The position numbers and the translations under genes are program-made. From NCBI RefSeq assembly GCF_900107725.1, contig NZ_FNQO01000001.1, forward strand, positions 1,418,458 to 1,482,457: a stretch of DNA of 64,000 bases. The letters run 5' to 3'. Shown one piece after another: positions 47,362 through 55,946 of this stretch. Below the pieces are notes generated by a model. That model had not been told where the DNA came from. It did no database searches and saw nothing but the letters and a program-made list of their open reading frames with translations. Numbering within the stretch: the stretch's first letter is position 1; every line of letters starts with the position of its first letter. The DNA is from Microbulbifer marinus (GTDB lineage: Bacteria > Pseudomonadota > Gammaproteobacteria > Pseudomonadales > Cellvibrionaceae).

Positions 47362-47952
47362 ATGGAACAGCGAGTTGTAACCCTTTTCCACCACAGTCTG
47401 GAAGCCACCATGAACGCCGGCGAAGTGCTGGCACCGCTGATCGCTGAGGCCAGCGAAATGGTGGTGCATACGTTGCTGGCGGAAAACAAACTGCTACTGT
47501 GTGGCAACGGCGTCAGCGGTGCACTGGCGCAGAGCTTCAGCGCACAGCTGGTCGGCGGATTCCAGCGCGAACGCCCCGGGCTGCCGGCTGTAGCACTGAA
47601 CAGCGACGGCGTTTCCATCGGTACTATCGCGCGCAACCACGGCCGCGCCGAGTCCTTTGCGCGTCCGGTGCGCGCACTGGGCCAGCCCGGCGACCTGCTG
47701 GTGATAATCAGCAATGACGGACGCGACTCCAATCTGGTGCAGGCCATGCGCGCTGCGCGCGATCGCGATATGGGTATTCTCGCACTGACCGGTGGCGACG
47801 GCGGCGACTGTGCCGCGCTGCTGGATACCCATGATATTGAACTGCGCGTGCCTTCCGAGGTCGCAGCTGAAGTACACCAGGTACACCTGCTAACAATTTT
47901 CTGTCTGTGCGATTTGATCGACAACAGTTTGTTCGGTGGTTACGAGGACTGA
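47362..47952 (+). CDS. diaA: DnaA initiator-associating protein DiaA (SIS domain)
   Basis: SIS-domain protein, 196 residues, matching DiaA, which binds DnaA and promotes its assembly at oriC. It also resembles phosphoheptose isomerase GmhA. LLLCGNGVSGALAQSFSAQL is the SIS phosphosugar-binding segment. The C-terminus VHLLTIFCLCDLIDNSLF matches DiaA closely. Its place between yraN and dolP supports DiaA over a sugar isomerase. Confidence 0.92.
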   Translation: MEQRVVTLFHHSLEATMNAGEVLAPLIAEASEMVVHTLLAENKLLLCGNGVSGALAQSFSAQLVGGFQRERPGLPAVALNSDGVSIGTIARNHGRAESFARPVRALGQPGDLLVIISNDGRDSNLVQAMRAARDRDMGILALTGGDGGDCAALLDTHDIELRVPSEVAAEVHQVHLLTIFCLCDLIDNSLFGGYED

Positions 47953-47955
47953 ACC

Positions 47956-48546
47956 ATGAAAAAAAACCTAATCGCGCTGCATAAGCGCTTCTTTATCGCC
48001 CTGACGATGGCAACCGCCCTGACCGGCTGCACCACCGTGCTGGAAGCCACCCATGATGGCCCCATCCAGCAGGATCCTGGCAAGCGCTCCCTGGGCACCT
48101 ATATGGATGACCAGAAGATCGAGACCGTCACCACGGTCAATATCAACAAGGCGCATCCGGACCTGAAAGCGGCCAATATCAATGTGAATGCTTTCAACGG
48201 CGTGGTGCTGCTCACCGGCCAGGTCGGCAACAACGATCTGCGCCTGCTGGCCGGGCGCACCGCGCAGCAGGTCAAATATGTGCGCCAGGTTTACAACGAG
48301 ATTCAGGTGCGCGGCAAGGTGTCCTTCCTGGCCAGCAGCAGCGACGCCTGGCTGACCACCAAGGTGAAAAGTACATTGGTGACAAACGATGAAATCGACA
48401 GCAGCCGTATCAAGGTGGTCACCGAAAATGGAGTAGTCTATCTGATGGGACTGTTGACCCGCGCCGAGGCAGAGCGGGCTGCCGATGTGACCCGTAGCAT
48501 CGGCGGGGTGCAGAAGGTGGTCAAGGCAGTGGAATACGTCAACTGA
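47956..48546 (+). CDS. dolP: Outer-membrane lipoprotein DolP (dual BON domain)
   Basis: Lipoprotein, 196 residues, of the DolP/YraP family, which supports outer-membrane integrity and localises at division sites. The signal peptide ends in lipobox LTGC (Cys 25). Two BON domains follow: the first includes INVNAFNGVVLLTGQVGN, the second includes SRIKVVTENGVVYLMGLLTR (both about 70-190). It starts 3 bases after diaA and ends the operon before a bidirectional terminator. Confidence 0.95.
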   Translation: MKKNLIALHKRFFIALTMATALTGCTTVLEATHDGPIQQDPGKRSLGTYMDDQKIETVTTVNINKAHPDLKAANINVNAFNGVVLLTGQVGNNDLRLLAGRTAQQVKYVRQVYNEIQVRGKVSFLASSSDAWLTTKVKSTLVTNDEIDSSRIKVVTENGVVYLMGLLTRAEAERAADVTRSIGGVQKVVKAVEYVN

Positions 48547-48570
48547 CCACTCTTTGATGAGACATACATA

Positions 48571-48601
48571 AAAAAACGGAGGCAAATGCCTCCGTTTTTT
48601 T
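48571..48601. terminator. Bidirectional terminator between dolP and thiolase gene
   Basis: CGGAGGC-AAAT-GCCTCCG with an A6 run before and a T7 run after, so it terminates both dolP (plus) and the acetyl-CoA acetyltransferase gene (minus), whose stop is 13 bases away. Confidence 0.93.
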
Positions 48602-48613
48602 ATTGGTTCGGGA

Positions 48614-49804
48614 TTATACCCGCTCGATGGCGACCGCCGTGGCCTCGCCGCCGCCGATACACAGGCTGGCGATACCTTTCTTCGCATCGCGTTTTTCCAG
48701 CGCTGCCAGCAGGGTTACCAGAATGCGCGCGCCACTCGCACCCAGCGGGTGGCCGAGGGCACAGGCACCGCCGTTTACGTTGACCTTGTCGTGCGGCAGG
48801 TTCAGTTCGCGCATCGCCGACATGGTCACCACGGCAAAGGCTTCGTTGATTTCGAACAGGTCGACGTCGTCCGCAGACCAGCCGGTGTTCTCCAGCAGCT
48901 TCTGCATGGCGCCAACCGGTGCGGTGGTGAACCATTCCGGTTCCCGGGCAAATTGCGTCTGGCCGCGCAGCACCGCCAGGATCTTCAGACCGCGCTTATT
49001 GGCTTCGCTCTCGCGCATCAGTACCAGTGCAGCGGCGCCGTCGGAAATGGAGCTGGCATTGGCGGCAGTGACGGTACCGTCCTTGCGAAAGGCCGGTTTC
49101 AGTTGAGGGATCTTGTCCGGACGTGCAGCGCCCGGGCCCTCATCGACGGAGACTTCCACATCGCCGCGGCGGGAGGCGATGGTCACCGGGGTGATCTCGC
49201 GCTCGAAGGCGCCGCTCTCGATGGCGGCCTGGGCGCGCGCCAGGGATTCCAGCGCAAACGCATCCTGCTCTTCGCGGGTAAAACTGTACTTGTCGGCAGT
49301 GCACTCGGCGAAGGTGCCCATCAGCTTGCCGTCGTAGGCGTTTTCCAGGCCGTCGAGGAACATGTGGTCCTTGACCTCGCCATGGCCGAGACGCATACCT
49401 CCGCGCGCCTTCTGCAGCAGGTAGGGGGCATTGCTCATGCTCTCCATGCCACCGGCGACGATCACCTTGCCCTCGCCCACCAACAGCGCATCGCGGGCCA
49501 TCATCACGGTCTTCATGCCGGAACCGCACACCTTGTTGACCGTGGTGCAGGGAGTACCTTCGGGAATGCCGGCACCGATGGACGCCTGACGCGCCGGCGC
49601 CTGACCGACACCGGCCGGCAAGACGCAGCCCATCAGCACTTCATCAACGTCCGCGGGGGCTACGCCCGCGTCCTCGAGTGCCGCGCGGATGGCCGCGGCA
49701 CCCAGCTGCGGCGCGCTCAGCGCGGACAGGGCGCCCTGCATGGCGCCCATAGGCGTGCGCGCCATGCCGACAATCACTACCGGGTCTGAAGTTACATCGC
49801 TCAT
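48614..49804 (-). CDS. Acetyl-CoA C-acetyltransferase (thiolase)
   Basis: Biosynthetic-type thiolase (acetoacetyl-CoA thiolase), 396 residues from the ATG at 49804, which has GGGAG nine bases before it. The frame runs further upstream to 49894, but that part does not match the family. Nucleophile C93 is in NKVCGSGMKTV, the catalytic His is in GHPLGASGAR and the second Cys is in SLCIGGGEATAVAIE. It may serve acetoacetyl-CoA formation, branched-chain or fatty acid breakdown. No partner genes are adjacent. Confidence 0.95.
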   Translation of the reverse strand: MSDVTSDPVVIVGMARTPMGAMQGALSALSAPQLGAAAIRAALEDAGVAPADVDEVLMGCVLPAGVGQAPARQASIGAGIPEGTPCTTVNKVCGSGMKTVMMARDALLVGEGKVIVAGGMESMSNAPYLLQKARGGMRLGHGEVKDHMFLDGLENAYDGKLMGTFAECTADKYSFTREEQDAFALESLARAQAAIESGAFEREITPVTIASRRGDVEVSVDEGPGAARPDKIPQLKPAFRKDGTVTAANASSISDGAAALVLMRESEANKRGLKILAVLRGQTQFAREPEWFTTAPVGAMQKLLENTGWSADDVDLFEINEAFAVVTMSAMRELNLPHDKVNVNGGACALGHPLGASGARILVTLLAALEKRDAKKGIASLCIGGGEATAVAIERV

Positions 49805-50066
49805 ACTGGCTGCTCCCAATTCTGTGCCGGCGCTGTTGCCGGGATTCTTTATTTCGCGGCGCATTATACCCGAAGCGGGGCCCAACGCCGCCATCGGCCC
49901 TTGGCATGACTCGGGAGCGGATGCCGAAGCGCGACGCGAAAGCCCTGATGTCGACGCAGGGGGGCCACCACGACACTAGGCAAGGATTCCGACAAGTCCG
50001 CGGAGAAGCCACAAGCACCGTGTTACTATCGGCGCCAGTCAATTCACATAAACGGCGAGAAGTAAT

Positions 50067-50663
50067 ATGGAAATCTCAAGCATCGTCTGGCTGGTGGCCA
50101 TTGCCGCACTGTTGTTCTACGTGGTCGGCATTTACAACAAACTGGTTTCACTGAAGAACCGCTATGAAAACGCCTTTGCGCAGATCGAGGTGCAGCTAAA
50201 ACGCCGCTACGACCTGATCCCCAACCTGGTAGAGACCGCCAAGGGCTATCTGAAACACGAGCGCGAGACACTGGAAGCGGTGATCAGCGCGCGCAACACG
50301 GCCCTTGCCGGCCTCAAGGCCGCCGCCGCCAACCCGGGCAGCGCCGGCGCCATCGCCGACCTCGGCCACGCCGAAGGGGCGCTGGCCAATGCCCTCGGCC
50401 GCCTCAACGTCGTGATGGAAGCCTACCCGGACCTGAAGGCCAACCAGAACATGATGCAGCTGAACGAGGAGCTGACCAGCACTGAGAACAAGGTCGCCTT
50501 CTCCCGCCAGGCATTCAACGACGCGGTGATGACTTACAACATCTACAAGCAGAGCTTCCCGCCGGTATTTTTCGCCGGATTCTTCGGCCACCGCAACGAC
50601 GGCAAGCTGCTGGAATTCGCCGATTCTGAAGCCATTCAGGCCGCACCCCGCGTCGAGTTTTAA
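50067..50663 (+). CDS. lemA: LemA family protein
   Basis: Membrane-anchored helical protein, 198 residues, with one N-terminal membrane segment (about 5-25) and the family core YENAFAQIEVQLKRRYDLIP then LVETAKGYLKHERETLE. The function of LemA is not settled; genes of this family commonly sit beside HtpX-like M48 peptidases, as here (stop and next start 3 bases apart), which suggests a joint role in membrane protein quality control. Confidence 0.94.
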   Translation: MEISSIVWLVAIAALLFYVVGIYNKLVSLKNRYENAFAQIEVQLKRRYDLIPNLVETAKGYLKHERETLEAVISARNTALAGLKAAAANPGSAGAIADLGHAEGALANALGRLNVVMEAYPDLKANQNMMQLNEELTSTENKVAFSRQAFNDAVMTYNIYKQSFPPVFFAGFFGHRNDGKLLEFADSEAIQAAPRVEF

Positions 50664-50666
50664 CCG

Positions 50667-52619
50667 ATGAATTTCTTCGAGTACCAGGACAGAGCCAAAC
50701 GCAACACAGGGCTGCTGGTGGGCCTGTTCGCGCTGGCTGTGGGGCTGTTGATCGGTATCACGACGCTGCTCGCCGCGGCGCTGGTGGCCTACTCCCGCGG
50801 CCAGGCGTTCTCACTCGTCAACATCGACCAGCTGCTCGGCTGGGATACTGTCGCCATGATTGCGCTGACCATCGCCGCGGTCATCTCGCTGGGCAGCCTG
50901 TACAAGCTGCGCCAGCTGGCCGCCGGCGGCCGTGCGGTGGCCGAGTCCCTCGGCGGGCGCAAAATCAATATCGCCCCGCACGGTGAAGCCGAACAGCGCG
51001 CGCTCAATGTGGTGGAGGAAATGGCCATCGCTTCGGGCACGCCGGTGCCCGATGTGTACCTGATCGAGGACGACGCCATCAATGCCTTCGCCGCCGGCTA
51101 CAAGCCCACGGACGCGGTGATCGGCCTGACCCGCGGCTGTATCGAGAAGCTCAGCCGCGACGAACTACAGGGCGTAGTGGCGCACGAGTTCAGCCACATT
51201 TTCAACGGCGATATGCGCCTGAACATCCGCATCGTCGGCCTGCTAAACGGCATTCTGATTATCGGCTTACTCGGCTACTGGCTGCTGCGCGGTAGCCACT
51301 TCAGCTCCAGCCGTGACAACCGCGGCCGCGCCGCCCTTTTCGGTATCGGCGCGGGTCTGATGGTGATCGGCTATACCGGCACTTTTTTCGGCAACCTGAT
51401 CAAATCCGCAGTCAGCCGCCAGCGCGAATTTCTCGCCGACGCCTCGGCGGTGCAGTTCACGCGCAACAATGCCGGCATCGCCGGGGCGCTGAAGAAGATC
51501 GGCGGCTATACCGCCGGCTCACAATTGACTTCGGGCAATGCGGCGGAGTTCAGCCATATGTATTTCGCCAGCGGGCTGAAGAGGTCCTTTGCCAACCTGT
51601 TCTCGACCCACCCACCGCTGGCGGAGCGCATCACGCGCCTCGATCCACAATGGAACGGCCACTATCCGAGTACCGCTAACGAACCTGCCGGCATATCGGT
51701 AACGTCTCAACAAGACGCGCAGGTTATGGGATTCGCCGCAGCGGTGAATCGTGAAAGCGCGTCTTGCCAACAGGTGATCGACGCGGTCGACAACAGTATC
51801 GGCAACCCCTCTGAGCAGCAGGTCAATTACGGCCGCCAGTTGCTGCAGTCGGTGCCGGCAACACTGCAGCAGGCCGCCCACGATCCGTTTGCCGCACGCG
51901 CCCTGGTTTATTACCTGCTGCTGCACAAGGGCGAGAACGAGCGCCGCGCACAGCGCGAGCTGCTGCAGCAGATCGCCCATCCGGCGGTCGTGCGGGAAAT
52001 GCATAAGCTGGAACCGCAACTGCAGAGCCTGCCCGCCAGCGCGCGTTTGCCACTGCTGGATCTCTGTGTGCCGGCGCTGAAGGCGCTGGTCCCGCAGCAG
52101 TATCAGGTCTTCAAACGCAACCTGATCAAGCTGCTGCGCAGCGACGGGAAAGTGGAACTCTGGGAATGGGCCCTGTATCGGGTACTGATGCACGCGCTCG
52201 AAGGCACTCCCGACCGACAGCGGCTGTCGCCGAAGAAAGGCGCAGAGAGGGATGCGGCGCGCTTTATGCTCGCTGCCGTCGCCCATGCCGGCCATGCCGA
52301 ATACCTGCCGGCTAAGCGCGCCTACGAGAGCGGCCTGAAGGCTCTGCAACTGGACATCACGCCCCTGCCCACGGCCACGGATATCACCCTGCAGCGCCTG
52401 GACAAGGCCATCGCGATTGCCGGCACCATCAGGCCATTACGGAAGCCGGCGCTGCTGAAGGCCATTGCGGCGACCATGAGCCACGATGGCGTCATCGAGG
52501 CCGAGGAGATCGAGCTGCTGCGTGCCATCGCCGATAGCCTCGACTGCCCTATGCCACCGGTTATCCCACCCTCCGAAATGACGGTCTCAAGCCATTCCCG
52601 GAATTCAGCCATCGCCTGA
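50667..52619 (+). CDS. M48 family membrane metallopeptidase with C-terminal TerB-like region
   Basis: Integral membrane zinc protease, 650 residues. Two membrane segments (about 17-42 and 60-78) precede the M48 domain with HEFSH (173-177) and third ligand E254 in REFLADASAVQFTR. Two further membrane segments lie between them. The ~310-residue C-terminal part is absent from HtpX and contains two D-G-x-[IV]-E motifs (DGKVELWE 493-500, DGVIEAEE 607-614), as in TerB-like domains; this assignment is tentative. It is coupled to lemA. Confidence 0.9.
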   Translation: MNFFEYQDRAKRNTGLLVGLFALAVGLLIGITTLLAAALVAYSRGQAFSLVNIDQLLGWDTVAMIALTIAAVISLGSLYKLRQLAAGGRAVAESLGGRKINIAPHGEAEQRALNVVEEMAIASGTPVPDVYLIEDDAINAFAAGYKPTDAVIGLTRGCIEKLSRDELQGVVAHEFSHIFNGDMRLNIRIVGLLNGILIIGLLGYWLLRGSHFSSSRDNRGRAALFGIGAGLMVIGYTGTFFGNLIKSAVSRQREFLADASAVQFTRNNAGIAGALKKIGGYTAGSQLTSGNAAEFSHMYFASGLKRSFANLFSTHPPLAERITRLDPQWNGHYPSTANEPAGISVTSQQDAQVMGFAAAVNRESASCQQVIDAVDNSIGNPSEQQVNYGRQLLQSVPATLQQAAHDPFAARALVYYLLLHKGENERRAQRELLQQIAHPAVVREMHKLEPQLQSLPASARLPLLDLCVPALKALVPQQYQVFKRNLIKLLRSDGKVELWEWALYRVLMHALEGTPDRQRLSPKKGAERDAARFMLAAVAHAGHAEYLPAKRAYESGLKALQLDITPLPTATDITLQRLDKAIAIAGTIRPLRKPALLKAIAATMSHDGVIEAEEIELLRAIADSLDCPMPPVIPPSEMTVSSHSRNSAIA

Positions 52620-52626
52620 TTCGGGC

Positions 52627-52664
52627 AAACGAAAAAGCCGGCTGTAACGCCGGCTTTTTCGTTT
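52627..52664. terminator. Bidirectional terminator between M48 peptidase and Yip1 genes
   Basis: A perfect 16-bp inverted repeat (52627-52642 with 52649-52664) around a 6-base loop. The GC core GCCGGC is flanked by A5 and T5 runs, so it works on both strands. Confidence 0.93.
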
Positions 52665-52690
52665 TGACCTTATTGAGCTAATGCATTGAG

Positions 52691-53305
52691 CTAATGCTGG
52701 TAAACCGGACCGATACCCATACTCCACAGGATCACCGACCCGATCAGCACCGTCACCATCATAATCAGCGCCACGGTAACCACCGCACAGGCATACAGGA
52801 AGGCGCGCTCCTTGTTCATGTTCATCAAAATCGGGATGCCTTCGAACATCAGGTAGATGGAATAGGTTCCGGCCAGACCGATAACCGCCACCGTCAGCCA
52901 CAGATGCGGATAGAGCACGACGATACTGGCGAGAAAAATTGGCGTCGTTACGAATACTGCCAGTGCGGTGCCCTCGTAGTGCCGGGTGGGCTCGTCACCT
53001 TCTACGCCGTAGGATCTCGCCATCCAGTTGATAAACTCACCCAGCAGGTAGACGCCGATCAGCATGGCAAAGTAAGTCACTACCGCCAGCACTCCGGCAC
53101 TTGCCGGCGTCAGCTTCGTCAGGTGCCCACCCAGCTCGAAACCGAAGCGGGTCACGCCTATGTAGCCGGCAATGGCGGGAATCAACGCCAGAATTGGCAC
53201 ATGACTGAGAAAGACCTGAACAAAGGAATGGCGGTCGGCCCGGATGGCCTTCCACTCTCTGTCGGGGTGGGTGAAGATTCCGATGGTATGGCTTAGTAAT
53301 CGCAC
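52691..53305 (-). CDS. Yip1 family membrane protein
   Basis: Predicted inner-membrane protein of the Yip1 domain family, function unknown in bacteria. I choose the GTG at 53305 (AGGGAG eight bases before), giving 204 residues with the usual start (M)RLLSHTIGIFTHPDREWKAI. The frame extends upstream to a TTG at 53365 but the extra 20 residues are not family-like. About five hydrophobic segments follow between residues 35 and 195. It stands alone between a terminator and a diguanylate cyclase gene. Confidence 0.85.
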   Translation of the reverse strand: MRLLSHTIGIFTHPDREWKAIRADRHSFVQVFLSHVPILALIPAIAGYIGVTRFGFELGGHLTKLTPASAGVLAVVTYFAMLIGVYLLGEFINWMARSYGVEGDEPTRHYEGTALAVFVTTPIFLASIVVLYPHLWLTVAVIGLAGTYSIYLMFEGIPILMNMNKERAFLYACAVVTVALIMMVTVLIGSVILWSMGIGPVYQH

Positions 53306-53411
53306 GCTGTAGCTCCCTTCACTGCTCTGCTTAGCAGTATCGGGGCCTACAGGCCGATTAACCAATGCAAATCAGCAATAAGGCGCCATTTTTCGCATCT
53401 ACTGATCTATA

Positions 53412-54596
53412 TCAATTGTGGGCACAGACTCGATTGCGCCCGCTGCGCTTGGCCTTGTACAGGGCGCGATCGGCGGCTCTCATCACCTCATCCGGTGATT
53501 TCAGTCCGCTGTCACTACTGGCCACACCGACGCTCACGGTCGTTTTGATCGTTTTACCGCCGCCCTGCCCGCGGCGGCGGCGTGCGCGATCGCTGTTGCC
53601 TCGCACCCTGGAGGAAGAGCGCAAGCGCATTGGATAAGCGCTGATTTCCTCTCGCATCCGCTCCAGTGAATTCCGCGCGCTGTCCCGGTCACGTCCAGGT
53701 ATCACTACCACAAACTCCTCACCACCGTAACGGAAGGCACGGCCGCCGCCGAAACGGGCGATTTTACCCGCCACCATGCGCAGCGCCTGGTCGCCCACCT
53801 GGTGACCGTGGCGATCGTTCAGCTTCTTGAAGTGGTCGATATCCACAACCGCGATACTGAAGTGGCGCCCCAGTGTCAGCAGGTGGCGGCTGTAGGCACG
53901 TCGCGAGGGAATTCCGGTGAGCTCATCGCGAAATGCCAGTTCGTAGGCATTGCGCAGTACCAGCGCCACCAGCAGCAACGCCGCTGCGGCGGCGATAATA
54001 TCGAGTCGAAGACCGAAATAACTACCGGCGGCCAGCAACAGGGTACACAGCAGCAACCCCCAGCCGGTGAAGTCGGGCCGGGTCAACAATTTAATCGTCG
54101 CCAGCAGTGCGCCAAAGCCGAACATAAGTGCCGCAAGGCTGACTTCCGCCCGGTGCCCGGGCAGCGGTATTTGCAGACTGAAGCCCAGCACAGGCGCACC
54201 GCAACAGCTCTGCAACAGATAAACCCCCGCCCCCTGCAGCAACAGCACGAACAACAGCAGAACTCCGAAAACGCTGACCACGCTTCGATCTCGGCTGAAG
54301 CTCACCAGCGCCATGTTCACCGCACCCAGCGCCAGGCAGAGTGACAGCAAATCTCCATGCAACCAATCCGCGGCTGCTGCACCAAGGTAGATAAGCAGAA
54401 GCAGTGCCGCCGCGAAAACCACACGGCTCGACTTGAAGAAAATCCCGAGAAACAGCGCAATCGCGAGCAAGCCGGTGGAGGATTCGGCTGACAACAGTGC
54501 GTGCAAATCGAGCCAGGATAGGTAGTGCGCACAGAGCAGTACCAGCAATAGACCCGGCAACCAGCTGTAGCGCAGCCACTGCAGAATAGGCGGCAT
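53412..54596 (-). CDS. Membrane-bound diguanylate cyclase (GGDEF domain)
   Basis: Predicted cyclic-di-GMP synthase, 394 residues. About eight membrane segments (residues 10-215) form the sensor module, followed by a GGDEF domain from LAFRDELTGIPSRRAY (about 220) with DIDHFKKLND and an intact GGEEF active site at 291-295. No RxxD inhibitory site lies at the usual place before it. An Arg- and Ser-rich insert (about 326-348) interrupts the domain before TTVSVGVAS. The ligand sensed is unknown. Confidence 0.94.
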   Translation of the reverse strand: MPPILQWLRYSWLPGLLLVLLCAHYLSWLDLHALLSAESSTGLLAIALFLGIFFKSSRVVFAAALLLLIYLGAAAADWLHGDLLSLCLALGAVNMALVSFSRDRSVVSVFGVLLLFVLLLQGAGVYLLQSCCGAPVLGFSLQIPLPGHRAEVSLAALMFGFGALLATIKLLTRPDFTGWGLLLCTLLLAAGSYFGLRLDIIAAAAALLLVALVLRNAYELAFRDELTGIPSRRAYSRHLLTLGRHFSIAVVDIDHFKKLNDRHGHQVGDQALRMVAGKIARFGGGRAFRYGGEEFVVVIPGRDRDSARNSLERMREEISAYPMRLRSSSRVRGNSDRARRRRGQGGGKTIKTTVSVGVASSDSGLKSPDEVMRAADRALYKAKRSGRNRVCAHN

Positions 54597-54731
54597 AGTA
54601 AAGCGGATGTTGAAATTCGCTGCAGATTATACGGCGTTGGCAGGGCTGCCGAAGGGAATGGATCTCAGATCTCGAACATGACGTGCGATCGGTTCTTGCT
54701 CCGACCGCACGCCATTGGCATTGAATGACGG

Positions 54732-55142
54732 CTATTTGACCACGCGCAGCGCGGGCTTTTTCGCCGTTTTCTTACCCAGGCTTGTGGGTGGTGTCGGCTC
54801 GGGTGGTTCCGGCGTTTCCTCTGCCTCAAATACCATGCCCTGACCGTTTTCACGCGCGTAGATGCCGACGACCGCGCCAACCGGAACCTGAATATCGGTA
54901 GGTACGCCACCGAAGCGCGCATTGAACCTGATGGCGTAATTGTCCATGTTCAGGCCCGCTACCGCACTCTCCGAAATGTTCAGAACTATCTGCCCGTCGT
55001 CATTCACGTGCTGCTGCGGTACCAGTACGCCGGGCAGATGGGTATCTACGAGAATATAGGGAGTGCACCGGTTGTCGGTAATCCACTCGTAAAACGCCCG
55101 CAGGATATACGGACGATTGGATGTCATGGCCGGTTTACTCAC
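54732..55142 (-). CDS. sspB: ClpXP protease specificity-enhancing factor SspB
   Basis: Adaptor delivering ssrA-tagged proteins to ClpXP. The 136-residue protein has the peptide-binding core NRPYILRAFYEWITDN, then VDTHLPGVLVP, GQIVLNISESAV and IRFNARFGGVP, all family hallmarks. A Pro/Glu-rich linker leads to a basic tail ending PALRVVK, which should act as the ClpX-binding module. The start is a GTG at 55142 with AGGAG eight bases before it. It follows sspA by 65 bases. Confidence 0.96.
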   Translation of the reverse strand: MSKPAMTSNRPYILRAFYEWITDNRCTPYILVDTHLPGVLVPQQHVNDDGQIVLNISESAVAGLNMDNYAIRFNARFGGVPTDIQVPVGAVVGIYARENGQGMVFEAEETPEPPEPTPPTSLGKKTAKKPALRVVK

Positions 55143-55207
55143 CTATATTTCTCCTGGCTTCAGGCTGTATCTCCCCTGCTTCAAGGCTCATTCCCGTAAG
55201 GGACCTC

Positions 55208-55834
55208 TCAGCGCATTTCCCGCTCGTATTCGGTCAGGCTCTGCTGGAAGGCTTCGCGGCTAAACAGGCGATCCATGTAGTCCAGCAGCGGTTTGGCCTG
55301 TTTGGTCTTCGGCAGGCTGATTTCGAACTGCTCCAGGCGCCACAGCAGCGGGGCCATACAGCAATCCACCAGCGAGAATTCTTCGTTGAAGAAGTACGGC
55401 AGGTCCGTAAACATCGGCGCGATGCCCACCAGGCTGTCACGCAGATCCTTGCGCGCGGCGGCAGCATCTTTGCCCCCGGTGAGAATCTTGTCTACCAGCG
55501 GACACCAGTCACGCTCGATACGGTACATGATCTGGCGACTCTGCGCGCGCGCAACCGGATACACCGGTAGTAGCGGCGGATGCGGGAAACGCTCGTCCAG
55601 GTACTCCATCATTACCTTGGTTTCGAACAGCACCAGCTCCCTGTCCACCAGGGTGGGCAGCGAGTTGTACGGGTTGAGGTCAGCCAGTTCCGCGGGCTTA
55701 TCGTCTGGATCTACGTCGATGATATCGACGGAGACACCTTTCTCTGCGAGCACAATGCGCACTCGGTGGCTGTAATGACTGCGACCATCGGAAAAGAAGG
55801 TCATGGAGGAGCGCTTGTTGGTCGGCACACCCAT
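55208..55834 (-). CDS. sspA: Stringent starvation protein A (SspA, GST fold)
   Basis: RNA-polymerase-associated protein with a glutathione-S-transferase fold. The 208-residue protein has the thioredoxin-like N-terminal domain ([23 protein letters not shown]) with the PxLVD and [20 protein letters not shown] segments, and an all-helical C-terminal domain. It lies between the cytochrome bc1 genes and sspB, a conserved gammaproteobacterial order. Confidence 0.95.
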   Translation of the reverse strand: MGVPTNKRSSMTFFSDGRSHYSHRVRIVLAEKGVSVDIIDVDPDDKPAELADLNPYNSLPTLVDRELVLFETKVMMEYLDERFPHPPLLPVYPVARAQSRQIMYRIERDWCPLVDKILTGGKDAAAARKDLRDSLVGIAPMFTDLPYFFNEEFSLVDCCMAPLLWRLEQFEISLPKTKQAKPLLDYMDRLFSREAFQQSLTEYEREMR

Positions 55835-55946
55835 GTTGTAACTACCTCAAATAGTCGGCCGGCTACTGAGCCGACCTACGATCCAAAAACATAAAAAGGG
55901 TGGCGGAGTAACCCCACCACCCAGCAAAGAAAAATCGGCGACGGCC

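Noticed and set aside
47362-47952. Naming the SIS-domain protein as phosphoheptose isomerase GmhA
   Set aside because: The C-terminal CDLIDNSLF segment and the yraN-diaA-dolP order fit DiaA better, and no heptose genes are nearby.
53482-53499. ATCACC-N6-GGTGAT, similar to the shared palindrome at 37478 and 40618
   Set aside because: It lies inside the GGDEF coding sequence (SPDEVMRAADR region), with a different centre and no promoter nearby; treated as chance.
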